From: Pontibacter sp. FD36
GTDB taxonomy: Bacteria > Bacteroidota > Bacteroidia > Cytophagales > Hymenobacteraceae
Reading direction: 5' to 3'
NCBI RefSeq assembly: GCF_015686655.1
Contig: NZ_JADPMP010000010.1
Location: 62,001 to 126,000, forward strand
Length of the DNA stretch: 64,000 nucleotides
Shown in pieces: positions 55,501 to 63,831 of the stretch (positions within the stretch are counted from its first letter, which is position 1; every line of letters begins with the position of its first letter). The notes under the pieces were generated by a model that saw nothing but the letters and a program-made list of their open reading frames with translations, searched no databases and had not been told where the DNA came from. The position numbers were made by a program, and so were the translations under genes.

Positions 55501-56242
55501 TGTACTTTGTCGTCAGCATTTGGCTGGCGTTATCTAAAATACCCGTGCTACCCGTCAGGTAAATGTCTCCCTGACTGTCCAGGGCTATACCTGCCACACG
55601 CTGGTATACATTAGGGGGCACGGTTCCAGATACAGCTTGTACCCACATCTTTTCCCCATTAGTGGCATCGTACTTAAACAATTGTGTAAAGTCACCAGGC
55701 ATATTAAAATGGCCAGAGCCAACCATGACCACCCCTCCCCTATTATCTGCCAATAGCTCTATGCCTGTCATCGTACTGGAAGGCGACTCCGTATTTCCCC
55801 AAACCACCTGGCCATCCGCTATAGCAAATTTCACTACGTAAACCATTGTTCTGGAGCCCATGTCAACCGTGGAAGCTGCTACGTAAAAACCCGTTTCGTC
55901 CAGTGCGACATCGTTCACTTCATGAGGGTATTGGAACAGAGGGAAATGGTGCTGCCAGAGCACTTCGCCCGTGGGACTAAACTTAGCCGCCACAAAGGCA
56001 TCATAATTAGTAGGAGAACCCAGGGTGTTGCTTCTGCTGTTGCCCACCACATAGGTGTTGCCAACTGCATCAACGGCGCTAATAGCACCTGACTGAAACG
56101 TGGGAAAATCGCTGCCATAGCGCTGCTCCCAGGCTTCTGTAACCTGCTGCGCCAAAACAGGCTGCACAAGAAGTGAAAGGAACAAAGATACGACTAACAG
56201 GAATCCATAGCCCCGATTAGAAAAGCGTATAAAATCTAACAT
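52589..56242 (-). CDS. T9SS-secreted protein with about 16 propeller-type (SBBP/PQQ-like) repeats
   Basis: The 1217 residues start with a signal peptide (about 10-32, ending QPVLAQQ). About 16 repeats of the form D-x-x-G-x-(V/L/I)-Y-(V/L)-x-G run from residue 50 to about 860, for example DSQGDIYLTGSTG and DDDGNVYVTGTSG. A PKD-like domain (FSPYILTEDTGLRWTWGDGS) and a lectin-like stretch follow. The C-terminus is a type A T9SS sorting domain (YPNPANARTTIRF to the final VKIVVDR). It should be exported to the surface; ligand unknown. It converges with the CHU_C gene, 25 bases apart. Confidence 0.9.
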   Translation of the reverse strand: MLDFIRFSNRGYGFLLVVSLFLSLLVQPVLAQQVTEAWEQRYGSDFPTFQSGAISAVDAVGNTYVVGNSRSNTLGSPTNYDAFVAAKFSPTGEVLWQHHFPLFQYPHEVNDVALDETGFYVAASTVDMGSRTMVYVVKFAIADGQVVWGNTESPSSTMTGIELLADNRGGVVMVGSGHFNMPGDFTQLFKYDATNGEKMWVQAVSGTVPPNVYQRVAGIALDSQGDIYLTGSTGILDNASQMLTTKYSGADGSLLWQVQHDTNQQNRAMQLTLDETGGVYTWGIQYATDPDQPEGSFLIRYDAAIGNQVWHEPLQSAGVPEQMVADEAGGLYLVSTVQGGTQLTSYGAAGGSLRWSSQHQGTFADLNTDEAGHAYLGVTLSDAAYAVGRYSAANGEQVWEYTSQEDGTYVLNGVKVSEAGTLHLTGTSGGVDSHLFAASLQTATGALVFNTTFIHTLPGIDQPANMVTDDDGNVYVTGTSGNPDASRPYQHAFLLKYSPDGELLWDRQFYNSDIRQTKHLAVDAAGTVYMMLSMYGSDGRPQIRQLKLSGATGETIWEQEHGPTDANLGREIQLDQQGNLYIMGTVSPQFDLPQEDFLIKVDTETGQELWTKRYGRQDPGSDMNELVAFALDETGDVYVTGTERAPAVVNNLALAKYAGGDGSVLWNEIYNSSNRQTEHQVTGIAVDTTSGVYLAALDILDTGEQVAYLLKFEAASGAFVWRQPTIDEVTNSGSLSNLILDNAGGVYVTSFNNRLIKLSTEEPGVIWTSPFQGAISDVELDEAGGIYVAYRATDGVQIVKYQTSDGARVWDVFKEGQANHTQQLLALDKDRNVFEVNTVYSPDTNFDLLTVKYSQTTEEPTCAIPVNVQLYLAPYAIRAGWEARTTADFSPYILTEDTGLRWTWGDGSEPSMSYTAFGTPRITGKHTYTQAGIYQVGLDFSESCLEATNKDYNQWHVIYDPEAGHVQGFGSIALANFGLGGNNQKLEAEFSFSVRYQNKHATRPQGTVQLTVNKQKFSQSGALDWLVITGNQAIWKGTAQLQGVGRFGYIVSVRDAGGKGKNDPNDQLRIRIWDLNRGNAVVFDNFESGGDIYDLSSETGPRIGWGNIVINGRKDNRDLFAANGEGMQRLASAELLAYPNPANARTTIRFTPTVESAYELQLFDMKGALMQQVRQGHTRAGETTEVQLDVSSLKKGMYLARITSADGVQTVKIVVDR

Positions 56243-56624
56243 AGAAATGGAGTAAATTTATTGTACCATATATAGTTATAATCACACAGAGGCAGTGTTA
56301 CCCTAGTATAAGAAGACACAAAAAGGGTGTAATTTGTGGAACGGGAGCAGGTAGACTACAACTGACAAAAAAGCCAGCCAAGCAAACAATTTATTATATA
56401 TATAATTACAATACGAAAGTTATGTCTCTCTGGACAAATAAATTTTAAAGCATTAGTGCAAATAAATCGTCTGATATAATTGGATCATTTTATTAAAGAA
56501 GTATTACCCACTCATCTCGCCGGCACCATTTCTCCCTTAATTCAAGATATGCTTGTATATTTGTATACCCCTGAGCATTGGGGCACGTTTATACCTGTAC
56601 AGTACACCATAAAGAAGATAGACT
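56243..56624. other. AT-rich divergent spacer
   Basis: About 380 bases between the T9SS gene and the YbaB-family gene, facing apart. A plus-strand TATATTTG (56556-56563) matches the -7 consensus, 62 bases before the YbaB start. An AGGTATA-type motif lies near 56592. No gene is seen. Confidence 0.45.
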
Positions 56625-56960
56625 ATGTTTGATATGATGGGCATGATGGGCAAGATGAAAGAAGTCCAGGCCAAAATGAAAGAAGCGCAGGACAACCTGC
56701 AGCACATTACCGTTACCGCCGAGTCGGGCGCGGGCCTCGTGAAAGCGACCGTGAATGGCCAGCGCAAGCTCCTCAAGATTGAAATTGACGATTCCATCCT
56801 GAACACGAACGACCGCGACATGGTGAACGACCTGGTGGTAGCTGCCGTGAACAACGCCATGCTGACTGCGGGCGAACGCGCAGCTGAAGAAATGAAAAAG
56901 AGCACTGAAGGCCTTTTACCTAACATCCCCGGTTTAGATCTAGGAAACTTTGGACTCTAA
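56625..56960 (+). CDS. YbaB/EbfC family nucleoid-associated protein
   Basis: The 111-residue protein starts MFDMMGMMGKMKEVQAKMKE and contains TVTAESGAGLVKATVNGQRK and LVVAAVNNAMLTAGERAAEE, the helix-strand-helix layout of this DNA-binding dimer. In many bacteria it neighbours recR or dnaX; here it precedes a GT2 gene, with an overlap of 11 bases. Confidence 0.95.
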   Translation: MFDMMGMMGKMKEVQAKMKEAQDNLQHITVTAESGAGLVKATVNGQRKLLKIEIDDSILNTNDRDMVNDLVVAAVNNAMLTAGERAAEEMKKSTEGLLPNIPGLDLGNFGL

Positions 56961-57972
56961 TCCCTGCCTCACGGCGATTGTAATACTTAACTGGAATGGA
57001 CTCCGCTATCTGCAGGAGTTTTTGCCCTCGGTAGTGGCCAACAGCTCTGGCTGCGAAGTTATTGTGGCCGACAATGCCTCTACCGATGGCTCTATTTCTT
57101 TCTTACAGGAGCACTTCCCGCAAGTGCGCATCATCCACAACGACGACAACTACGGTTTTTGCGAGGGGTATAACATCGCCCTGCGCCAGATCGATGCCAA
57201 GTACTATGTGCTGCTGAACTCTGATGTGGACGTGCCGCCGGGCTGGACAGAACCGATCATCCAATTAATGGAAGCCGACGAGAACATCGCCGTCTGCCAG
57301 CCCAAGATCGTTTCGCAGCAACACCCTGATTTTTTTGAGTACGCAGGTGCTGGCGGCGGTATGCTGGATACCCTGGGCTATCCTTTTTGCCGTGGGCGCC
57401 TTTTTGAAACGCTGGAAGAAGACCGCGGGCAGTACAATGATGTAGCAGAGGTATTCTGGGCAACAGGTGCCTGTATGTTCGTGCGAGCCAATGTATACCA
57501 CGGTCTGGGGGGATTAGAGCCTGCTTTTTTTGCGCACATGGAGGAGATAGATTTTTGCTGGCGCGCCAAGAACGTGGGTTATAAGGTCATGTATAACGGC
57601 AACAGCCAGGTATACCACGTGGGAGGCGGTACACTGCACAAGTCTAATCCGCGCAAAACTTACCTGAACTTTCGCAATGGCATGGCCTTGCTGTACAAAA
57701 ACCTGCCTGCCGGGGAGCTGTTTTCAATAGTTGTTATCCGCATCCTGCTGGACTGGGTAGCTGCCCTGCGTATGCTGCTGGCAGGCCAGTCAGCCGACGC
57801 CAAAGCAGTGCTCCAGGCACACGCCGACCTGTTGCGCAAAAGCAGTTATTGGCGCCAGCGCAGAAAAGAACAGCAGCTGAAAGGTACTTTTCCGGCTATG
57901 ACAGGCGTTTACAGAGGAAGTATTGTGTGGCAATACTTTGTGCGCCAGCGACGCACAGTGCGGGATTTATAG
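56950..57972 (+). CDS. GT2-family glycosyltransferase
   Basis: The 340-residue protein has the GT-A opening TAIVILNWNGLRYLQEFLPS, VIVADNASTDGS and VLLNSDVDVPPGW (the DxD-like site), then ATGACMFVRANVYHGLGG and a C-terminal helix. It resembles rhamnosyl- or similar transferases for cell-surface glycans. The start is TTG at 56950, overlapping the YbaB gene; no ATG lies before the conserved strand. It converges with the PspC gene, with a 6-base overlap of the ends. Confidence 0.92.
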   Translation: MDSNPCLTAIVILNWNGLRYLQEFLPSVVANSSGCEVIVADNASTDGSISFLQEHFPQVRIIHNDDNYGFCEGYNIALRQIDAKYYVLLNSDVDVPPGWTEPIIQLMEADENIAVCQPKIVSQQHPDFFEYAGAGGGMLDTLGYPFCRGRLFETLEEDRGQYNDVAEVFWATGACMFVRANVYHGLGGLEPAFFAHMEEIDFCWRAKNVGYKVMYNGNSQVYHVGGGTLHKSNPRKTYLNFRNGMALLYKNLPAGELFSIVVIRILLDWVAALRMLLAGQSADAKAVLQAHADLLRKSSYWRQRRKEQQLKGTFPAMTGVYRGSIVWQYFVRQRRTVRDL

Positions 57973-58185
57973 ATCCCAAACAGTGCTGCGTTCGCGGCGC
58001 AGGTGCTTGCTTACGTTCATCCAGAAGGCCATAATGAAATAGAGAATGATTGGCGAGCCCAGTGTGAAAAACGAAATGTAGATAAAGGACAGGCGAATGC
58101 TGCTAGAGGCTATGCCAAGCTTCTCACCCAACATGGCGCAGACACCAAAAGCCTGAGATTCGATAAAATATTGTAGCCTTTTCAC
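57967..58185 (-). CDS. PspC-domain membrane protein
   Basis: The 72-residue protein has the PspC opening MKRLQYFIESQAFGVCAMLGEKLG, a hydrophobic helix (about 30-52, RLSFIYISFFTLGSPIILYF) and a basic C-terminus ending VWDL. In other bacteria PspC acts in envelope stress sensing. No other psp gene is adjacent. Confidence 0.88.
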   Translation of the reverse strand: MKRLQYFIESQAFGVCAMLGEKLGIASSSIRLSFIYISFFTLGSPIILYFIMAFWMNVSKHLRRERSTVWDL

Positions 58186-58314
58186 TTTCGTTTGATTTAA
58201 TTTTAAAAGTAGGAATTATACAGGTCACTGTCAAAAAAAATCGACAAACCCCATAAATACAACGCTATAACGCAGGTCGCTACCTATATCTTACGTTGTA
58301 TACCTGATTCGGAT

Positions 58315-60102
58315 ATGAAACACAACAAAAAAAACGCTGCTTTGTTCCTGCCCCTGGCTGTTGTTATGCTCACGGCCAACACAGGCTGCACCCTGCAGCG
58401 CATGGTAAAACAAGCCCAAAAGCAGGAAATTGAAGTCACCCCGAATCCACTCGTCGCCAACGGCGAAGAAGTGGTGTTTGAGCTAAAGGCTACCCTGCCT
58501 GAGAAGATGCTGAAGAACAACCAGGACTACCGCTATAAGATAGATGTGGTATACGAAGCCGCCGGCCAGCAGCGGGAACACCTGGGAGCACTTAACTTTG
58601 ATATCGGCAACTATCTCTACGAAAACCGTCGCCCTACCATCACACAGGAGTTTGCCTTTCCCTACGCTCCGCACAAAAACAAAGGCCGATTACTGGTGCA
58701 AGGTACAGCTATCGACAAGCGCAAGCGTGACCGGGTGGCCTATACCCAGGAAGAGCAGGTAGCAACTGGCCTCAACACCACGGCCCTGCTGATGGTGCGC
58801 AGCAATGACTATACCTACGTGCCGGATAATTACAAGACCATGGCCGAGGGTCCTGCCAGCATCATGTTTTACTTCGACGAAAACCAATTCGCCACCAAAA
58901 ACTACCTGGGTGAAAACCTTCCCCTACTGGACCAGTACGCGATGGACACGGTGAAGCAGCAGACCATCAAGGTGATCGGAAGCCAGGCGCCGAACGAAAA
59001 AGGCACTGACCTGGCGCAGAAACGCGCCAAAGCGCTTGCCGATTACTACCGCAGCAAGGTAAGTCTGCTGGACTACTCGGGCAAGAAGGTCGAGATCAGC
59101 ACAGAAATAGAGCCAACCGACTGGGTAACCTTGTTGGAGCGCGTAAACAAGTCGGCTTTGCCGAAAGCCCAGAAGCAGGAGATAACTACAATACTGCAAG
59201 GTACTGGCTCCGACAAGCAGAAAGCAGATGCCCTGCAGCAGAGTGCAGCCTTCGACTACATACGCAAGTATGTCTACCCGACCATGCGCTTTGCACGTGT
59301 GGAGGTGGACTACAACCGCGCCCGCAAATCTGACTACGAGCTATACCTGCTGGCCCGCCGCATCGCCGACGGGTCTGCCAGCGCTGATGTACTCACGGCC
59401 GACGAGTTGCAGTATGCCGCTACCCTGACTCCCCTGCTGGCTGAGCGCCGCAAGCTGTACGAGGCAGCCGTGAAGACCACCGATAAATGGCCTGCCTATT
59501 ACAACCTGGGCGTGGTGTATACCGAGATGGCCCGCAAAGAGTACCGTACGAAGGCCAGAGAAGCGCTGCTCGATAAGGCCATCCACAACCTGAACTTTGC
59601 CGGATTCCGCAATCCAACGGCCGAAGTAAACTACGCTTTGGCCAGCGCCTATCACCTGCGCGGCGAACGTGAGAAGGCCCTGCAGATCTACGATTACGCC
59701 ATTAGGCTCGGGGGTGAACAGGAACTCCTGCACCGTATCTTTACCGACAAAGCCGCCCTCGAAATGGAAATGGGCCTTTACGATGAAGCCATCCGCAGCC
59801 TGACCTATTCCGGCGATGACTACCAGACCAACATGAACCTGGGGCTGAGTTACCTGCTGAAAGAAAACTACGAGGGAGCACGAGACTATTATGAAAAAGC
59901 CCTGGAACTAAAGCAGGATGATCCGCTGGCGCATTACTCACTGGCCATCGTGGGTGCTCGTCAGCAGAACGAGGGCATGGTGCGCATCCATTTGCGCCGG
60001 GCTATTCAGAAGGACCGCAGCTACATGGAACGCGCATTCGACGATCCGGAATTCGCCGCCTATCACGGCAAACAGGCATTCCGGGAAGCGATGATACGAT
60101 AA
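58315..60102 (+). CDS. Lipoprotein with OmpA-like middle domain and C-terminal TPR repeats
   Basis: The 595 residues start with a lipoprotein signal peptide (lipidated Cys25 in TANTGC; the -3 residue Asn is unusual). A beta-rich domain (about 40-190) and a region around 190-280 that resembles OmpA-type peptidoglycan binding (FYFDENQFATKNY, then NEKGTDLAQKRAKALADYYR) follow. About five TPR units (about 390-590, for example TNMNLGLSYLLKENYEGARD and YYEKALELKQDDPLAHYSLA) end it. It is probably in the outer membrane, facing the periplasm. I cannot give a precise function. It is a single gene upstream of pdhB. Confidence 0.82.
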   Translation: MKHNKKNAALFLPLAVVMLTANTGCTLQRMVKQAQKQEIEVTPNPLVANGEEVVFELKATLPEKMLKNNQDYRYKIDVVYEAAGQQREHLGALNFDIGNYLYENRRPTITQEFAFPYAPHKNKGRLLVQGTAIDKRKRDRVAYTQEEQVATGLNTTALLMVRSNDYTYVPDNYKTMAEGPASIMFYFDENQFATKNYLGENLPLLDQYAMDTVKQQTIKVIGSQAPNEKGTDLAQKRAKALADYYRSKVSLLDYSGKKVEISTEIEPTDWVTLLERVNKSALPKAQKQEITTILQGTGSDKQKADALQQSAAFDYIRKYVYPTMRFARVEVDYNRARKSDYELYLLARRIADGSASADVLTADELQYAATLTPLLAERRKLYEAAVKTTDKWPAYYNLGVVYTEMARKEYRTKAREALLDKAIHNLNFAGFRNPTAEVNYALASAYHLRGEREKALQIYDYAIRLGGEQELLHRIFTDKAALEMEMGLYDEAIRSLTYSGDDYQTNMNLGLSYLLKENYEGARDYYEKALELKQDDPLAHYSLAIVGARQQNEGMVRIHLRRAIQKDRSYMERAFDDPEFAAYHGKQAFREAMIR

Positions 60103-60117
60103 GTTACGCGCTATACA

Positions 60118-60147
60118 TTGCAAATTGACAGACTTATCTTAATTTTA
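60118..60147 (+). promoter_or_regulatory. Possible promoter of pdhB
   Basis: TTG (60118-60120) is followed after exactly 19 bases by TAATTTTA (60140-60147), one mismatch from the Bacteroidota pattern TTG-N19-TAnnTTTG. The pdhB start is 28 bases further on. Confidence 0.45.
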
Positions 60148-60175
60148 CCAACTGAACCGAGATTTTAACATTAAT

Positions 60176-61159
60176 ATGCGAAGTATACAGTTTAGAGAAG
60201 CCCTTCGTGAAGCCATGTCAGAGGAAATGCGCCGTGACAAGAGCGTGTTCCTGATGGGTGAGGAAGTAGCCGAATACAATGGTGCTTACAAAGTGAGCCA
60301 GGGCATGTTGGACGAATTTGGTCCTGAGCGTGTGATTGACACTCCTATTGCCGAACTTGGCTTTGCCGGTATTGGCGTAGGTGCCTCTATGAACGGCCTG
60401 CGCCCTATCGTAGAGTTCATGACATTCAACTTCTCACTGGTAGCCATTGACCAGGTGATCAACTCTGCCGCCAAAATGATGTCTATGTCAGGCGGTCAGT
60501 ACTCCTGCCCGATGGTGTTCCGCGGCCCGACTGGTAGCGCTGGTATGCTGTCTTCACAGCACTCCCAGAACTTTGAAAACTGGTACGCTAACACCCCTGG
60601 CTTGAAAGTAGTGGTTCCTTCTAACCCTTACGATGCGAAGGGATTGTTGAAGTCTTCTATCCGCGACAACGATCCGGTGATCTTCATGGAATCGGAGCAG
60701 ATGTACGGCGACAAAGGCGAGGTGCCTGAAGAAGAATACCTGATCCCGATCGGTGTAGCTGACATTAAGCGTGAAGGCTCTGACGTGACCATTGTATCGT
60801 TTGGCAAGATGATGAAAGTAGTTTTGGCTGCCGCTGAAGAATTAGCGAAAGACGGCATCAATGCTGAAGTGATCGACCTGCGCACGGTGCGTCCGATTGA
60901 TTACAAAACGCTGATCGAGTCTGTGAAGAAAACCAACCGCATGGTGGTAGTAGAAGAAGCATGGCCACTGGCCTCTATTTCTGCTGAGCTGGCTTACCAT
61001 ATTCAGAGCAACGCATTCGATTACATGGATGCCCCTGTGAAGCGTGTGACATGCCGCGACGTGCCACTTCCTTATGCCCCTACTCTGATCGAAGCTTCCC
61101 TTCCAAACGTGGAACGTACGATTGAAGCAGTAAAGCAAGTAATGTATAAGAAAGCTTAA
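60176..61159 (+). CDS. pdhB: Pyruvate dehydrogenase E1 component, beta subunit
   Basis: The beta chain of the alpha2beta2 E1 enzyme that decarboxylates pyruvate with thiamine diphosphate. The 327 residues match the family: RSIQFREALREAMSEEMRRD, GEEVAEYNGAYKVSQGM, FRGPTGSAGMLSSQHSQNFE and VEEAWPLASISAELAYHIQS. The alpha subunit is not adjacent. No AGGTATA motif lies in the gene. A strong terminator follows. Confidence 0.95.
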   Translation: MRSIQFREALREAMSEEMRRDKSVFLMGEEVAEYNGAYKVSQGMLDEFGPERVIDTPIAELGFAGIGVGASMNGLRPIVEFMTFNFSLVAIDQVINSAAKMMSMSGGQYSCPMVFRGPTGSAGMLSSQHSQNFENWYANTPGLKVVVPSNPYDAKGLLKSSIRDNDPVIFMESEQMYGDKGEVPEEEYLIPIGVADIKREGSDVTIVSFGKMMKVVLAAAEELAKDGINAEVIDLRTVRPIDYKTLIESVKKTNRMVVVEEAWPLASISAELAYHIQSNAFDYMDAPVKRVTCRDVPLPYAPTLIEASLPNVERTIEAVKQVMYKKA

Positions 61160-61178
61160 CTAGCTTACTGACATAAAT

Positions 61179-61216
61179 AAAAACGCCCCCTGGCTTCTGA
61201 GTCAGGGGGCGTTTTT
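61179..61216 (+). terminator. Rho-independent terminator after pdhB
   Basis: AAACGCCCCCTG and CAGGGGGCGTTT pair over 12 bp around GCTTCTGAGT and are followed by TTTATTT. Confidence 0.92.
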
Positions 61217-61358
61217 ATTTGACAGAAACTTTATTCCGGGGAATAGTTGCTTTCAATGTGAAATCACTAGCATGGGAAGCAAAGTAAGCCCTCTAAAAGT
61301 CTTCAGGAATTAGGTTAAAAGTGATTGTCTGCTTCGAATGAGCAGATCGGCCCTCCTT

Positions 61359-61769
61359 CTAATCTAGTATTCTCACAGCAATCGGATTTAGGTGCTCGCC
61401 TTCATTCTCGACTTGAACCTCTACTCTACTGCCTTCCTTCAGTTGGTCGAATGTGACTGTTTCACCGTTTCTGGTCAGTCTAGTAGTTTCTCTGAAATAA
61501 AGCTCGAGTGTTTGATTATCGTCAGTTTCCACATAGATCTCCGTCCTTTCAGGTTCTACTTTTTTCACACTGCCTTGATACGTGCCAGATGCTACGGAAC
61601 TGGATTCGCCATGCTGTGATTCCATTTCATTTGAGCCATCATTGGGTGATTCCATGGTGGTTGTGGTGTTATCTTGCGACTCTGTGGTATCGGAACCGCC
61701 ATCCTGACAACTGAATAGAAATAGTGAAAGTAGCGCAAAGGCTGCGAATACTGATTTAAGGTTTTTCAT
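61359..61769 (-). CDS. Small lipoprotein with a C-terminal beta-barrel-like domain
   Basis: The 136-residue protein has a lipobox ending LFSC (Cys21), a Ser/Thr/Glu-rich linker (about 25-60), then a domain of about 70 residues: TYQGSVKKVEPERTEIYVET, then LTRNGETVTFDQLKEGSRVE and VRILD. This resembles the OB-like DUF5666 fold, but I am not certain. It is probably tethered to a membrane. The gene is alone. Confidence 0.75.
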   Translation of the reverse strand: MKNLKSVFAAFALLSLFLFSCQDGGSDTTESQDNTTTTMESPNDGSNEMESQHGESSSVASGTYQGSVKKVEPERTEIYVETDDNQTLELYFRETTRLTRNGETVTFDQLKEGSRVEVQVENEGEHLNPIAVRILD

Positions 61770-61876
61770 AGGTTAGATTTTTGAATTTATGCTATAGTTT
61801 CTCTTATTCCGTTTACAACTGCCTGTTTTATACGCTTCAGTCAAAAATTGTTTGTCTCCTGCCAGCTGTGTTCGCT

Positions 61877-62827
61877 TCAGTTCAACCCCGACTTCCGTTT
61901 TACCTCCACCTTACCGGTTTCTTCATCCTCCTCCACTTCCTGCTTCTCCACCTTTACGGCGGTGTCAGAGGGTTTTATCCCCTGGTCATGTTCTTCGGAA
62001 TATACCTGCGTGAATTCCGCGCCCAAAAGAAAGATGATCGAGGTATAGTATACCCAAACCAGAATCAGTACGAGCGAGCCGGCAGCCCCGTAGGTATCGG
62101 CCAGCGGGTCATGTTGAAAGTAAATGTTGAGGACGTACTTGCCCAGTGTAAACAGTATAGCTGTGACCACAGCGCCCACCCATACATTCGGCCAGCGAAT
62201 TTTGGCGTCGGGCAGTACTTTGAAGATAGCTGCAAAAATAACGGTGGCAATGGCAATGGATACCAGTATGTTACCAATCGTAACCAGGTATACCGCTATA
62301 CCTGACAGCTCCTGCCGCAGGTAATCGTAGACCAGGCCCAGCACCACATCAATCGAGAGCGAGACGAGCAGCAAAAACCCGAAACTGACTACCAGCGCCA
62401 GCGACAGGATGCGCCCGAGTACCAGTTTCATAAGGCCTTTCTCTGTCTTTGCTTTCACCTTCCACATGGCATTGAGCGAGTCCTGCAGCGCTACAAACAC
62501 GGTTGTCGCACTAAAGGCCATGACCAGCACGCCCACAATAGTCCCAATAGTACTTGACTCCGACTGGCTGGCATTTTCGATAATACTCTGGATCTGGGAT
62601 GCGCTGTTGCGCCCCATAATACCGCCGACCTGGTTCACGACCTCCCCACGCACTGCATCCTGCCCAAAAGCAGCACCTGCAATCCGGATGGTGATGATCA
62701 GGACGGCTGGCAGCGAGAAGATGGTATAAAAGCCAATGATCGCGGCGTAATCCAGCGGATTGTCGTCAAAGAACTTCTTAAAAGTTTGCTTGGTGAGTTC
62801 CCAGGTTGTTTTAAGCTTTTTCTGCAT
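61877..62827 (-). CDS. YihY/virulence factor BrkB family membrane protein
   Basis: The 316-residue protein opens with TWELTKQTFKKFFDDNPLDY and AAIIGFYTIFSLPAVLIITI, then has about six helices, NAMWKVKAKTEKG, and the late FTLGKYVLNIYFQHDPLADTY. GAAGSLVLILVWVYYTSIIF completes the family signature. Once called RNase BN, the family is now viewed as integral membrane proteins with unknown function. The C-terminal tail is charged. An inverted AGGTATA pair lies inside the gene at 62285-62304. Confidence 0.92.
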   Translation of the reverse strand: MQKKLKTTWELTKQTFKKFFDDNPLDYAAIIGFYTIFSLPAVLIITIRIAGAAFGQDAVRGEVVNQVGGIMGRNSASQIQSIIENASQSESSTIGTIVGVLVMAFSATTVFVALQDSLNAMWKVKAKTEKGLMKLVLGRILSLALVVSFGFLLLVSLSIDVVLGLVYDYLRQELSGIAVYLVTIGNILVSIAIATVIFAAIFKVLPDAKIRWPNVWVGAVVTAILFTLGKYVLNIYFQHDPLADTYGAAGSLVLILVWVYYTSIIFLLGAEFTQVYSEEHDQGIKPSDTAVKVEKQEVEEDEETGKVEVKRKSGLN

Positions 62828-62905
62828 ACCTGCTTTCTGTTTCCCTTAAGTAATCCCATACGGCAAAGCGTACTCCAGGATTTGGGAAAGGCAGGTAGAG
62901 CATGG

Positions 62906-63625
62906 CTAGGCAGGCTGAAGCACGAGTCGGGCCAGGTAGTTGCCATACTCGCCCTCATAAAGCTGCCCGAAGGTATAGCCATGGTCAGTAGCGTAGTCTT
63001 CCAGAATAGCAGGATCGATGAAAAGCCACCTGAACTCTCCGGTCTGATGCTCCTTGTAGCGCATATTATACAGCACCTCCCCATAGTAGCCCGCATTCAG
63101 ATCAAGCAGCACAGAGCCATCCTCCTCTTCAAACATGTAGAGTATGTCTGACGACTCGAGCAGAATCTGCCCACCCGGATTAAGAAGCGTTTTGGCATGC
63201 TCCAGGAAGCGCTCCAGCCCCTCCAGATCACCGGCTATACCTATTCCGTTCATCAGCAGCAGCAGCGTGTCGTAGCGCTCGCCACTAAGTTTAAAAATAT
63301 CCTGCTGCACTACCTGCCGTACACCTTGCGCCTGCATGGCCTGCACCGCTCCGGCTGACAAATCGAGCGCTGTTACATCAACCCCACGCTCTTGCAGCGC
63401 CAGGCTGTGGCAACCGGCCCCCGCGCCTACATCCAGTACACGTCCGTGGCAAGCCTCCAGCGCCAGCAGCTCGAGCCTCGGCATCCCATCGGGTGTGCGA
63501 AACAGGTAAGCTGCTCTTATCTCGTCATCTTCGGTCAGGTTACTTTCCACCACAATGCTTGCCTCAAGGTTTCCGGCCATAAAGTCCTGTATAGCAGCCC
63601 CCACCGGGTCATTTTTCATCTCCAT
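62906..63625 (-). CDS. Class I SAM-dependent methyltransferase
   Basis: The 239 residues carry motif I VLDVGAGAGCHSLALQERG near 79-97, an acidic residue at the end of strand 2 (VTALDLSAG) and NPGGQILLESSDILYMF. Substrate unknown. A cytoplasmic enzyme of general type. It lies 78 bases upstream of the BrkB-family gene on the same strand. Confidence 0.9.
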   Translation of the reverse strand: MEMKNDPVGAAIQDFMAGNLEASIVVESNLTEDDEIRAAYLFRTPDGMPRLELLALEACHGRVLDVGAGAGCHSLALQERGVDVTALDLSAGAVQAMQAQGVRQVVQQDIFKLSGERYDTLLLLMNGIGIAGDLEGLERFLEHAKTLLNPGGQILLESSDILYMFEEEDGSVLLDLNAGYYGEVLYNMRYKEHQTGEFRWLFIDPAILEDYATDHGYTFGQLYEGEYGNYLARLVLQPA

Positions 63626-63831
63626 GCTGTCTGATTATTTTTTGCAAAGAAAAGAAATCTCTTTCTTTCTTTTTTTAAAGTTGAACTTATCCAATTATAT
63701 ATTTTACTCCATATTGAATCACCTGCCTAATTATCAGCCATTTAGAGATAAAAAAATAGCATACACCGTTGCATTAATCAGAAATTTATGTAGATTGGCA
63801 ATCAATAATCGACCTAGACCTGCGTTTACCT

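Noticed and set aside
61781-62305. 174-codon plus-strand frame opposite the BrkB-family gene
   Set aside because: The opposite strand encodes a clear YihY/BrkB protein over the same bases.
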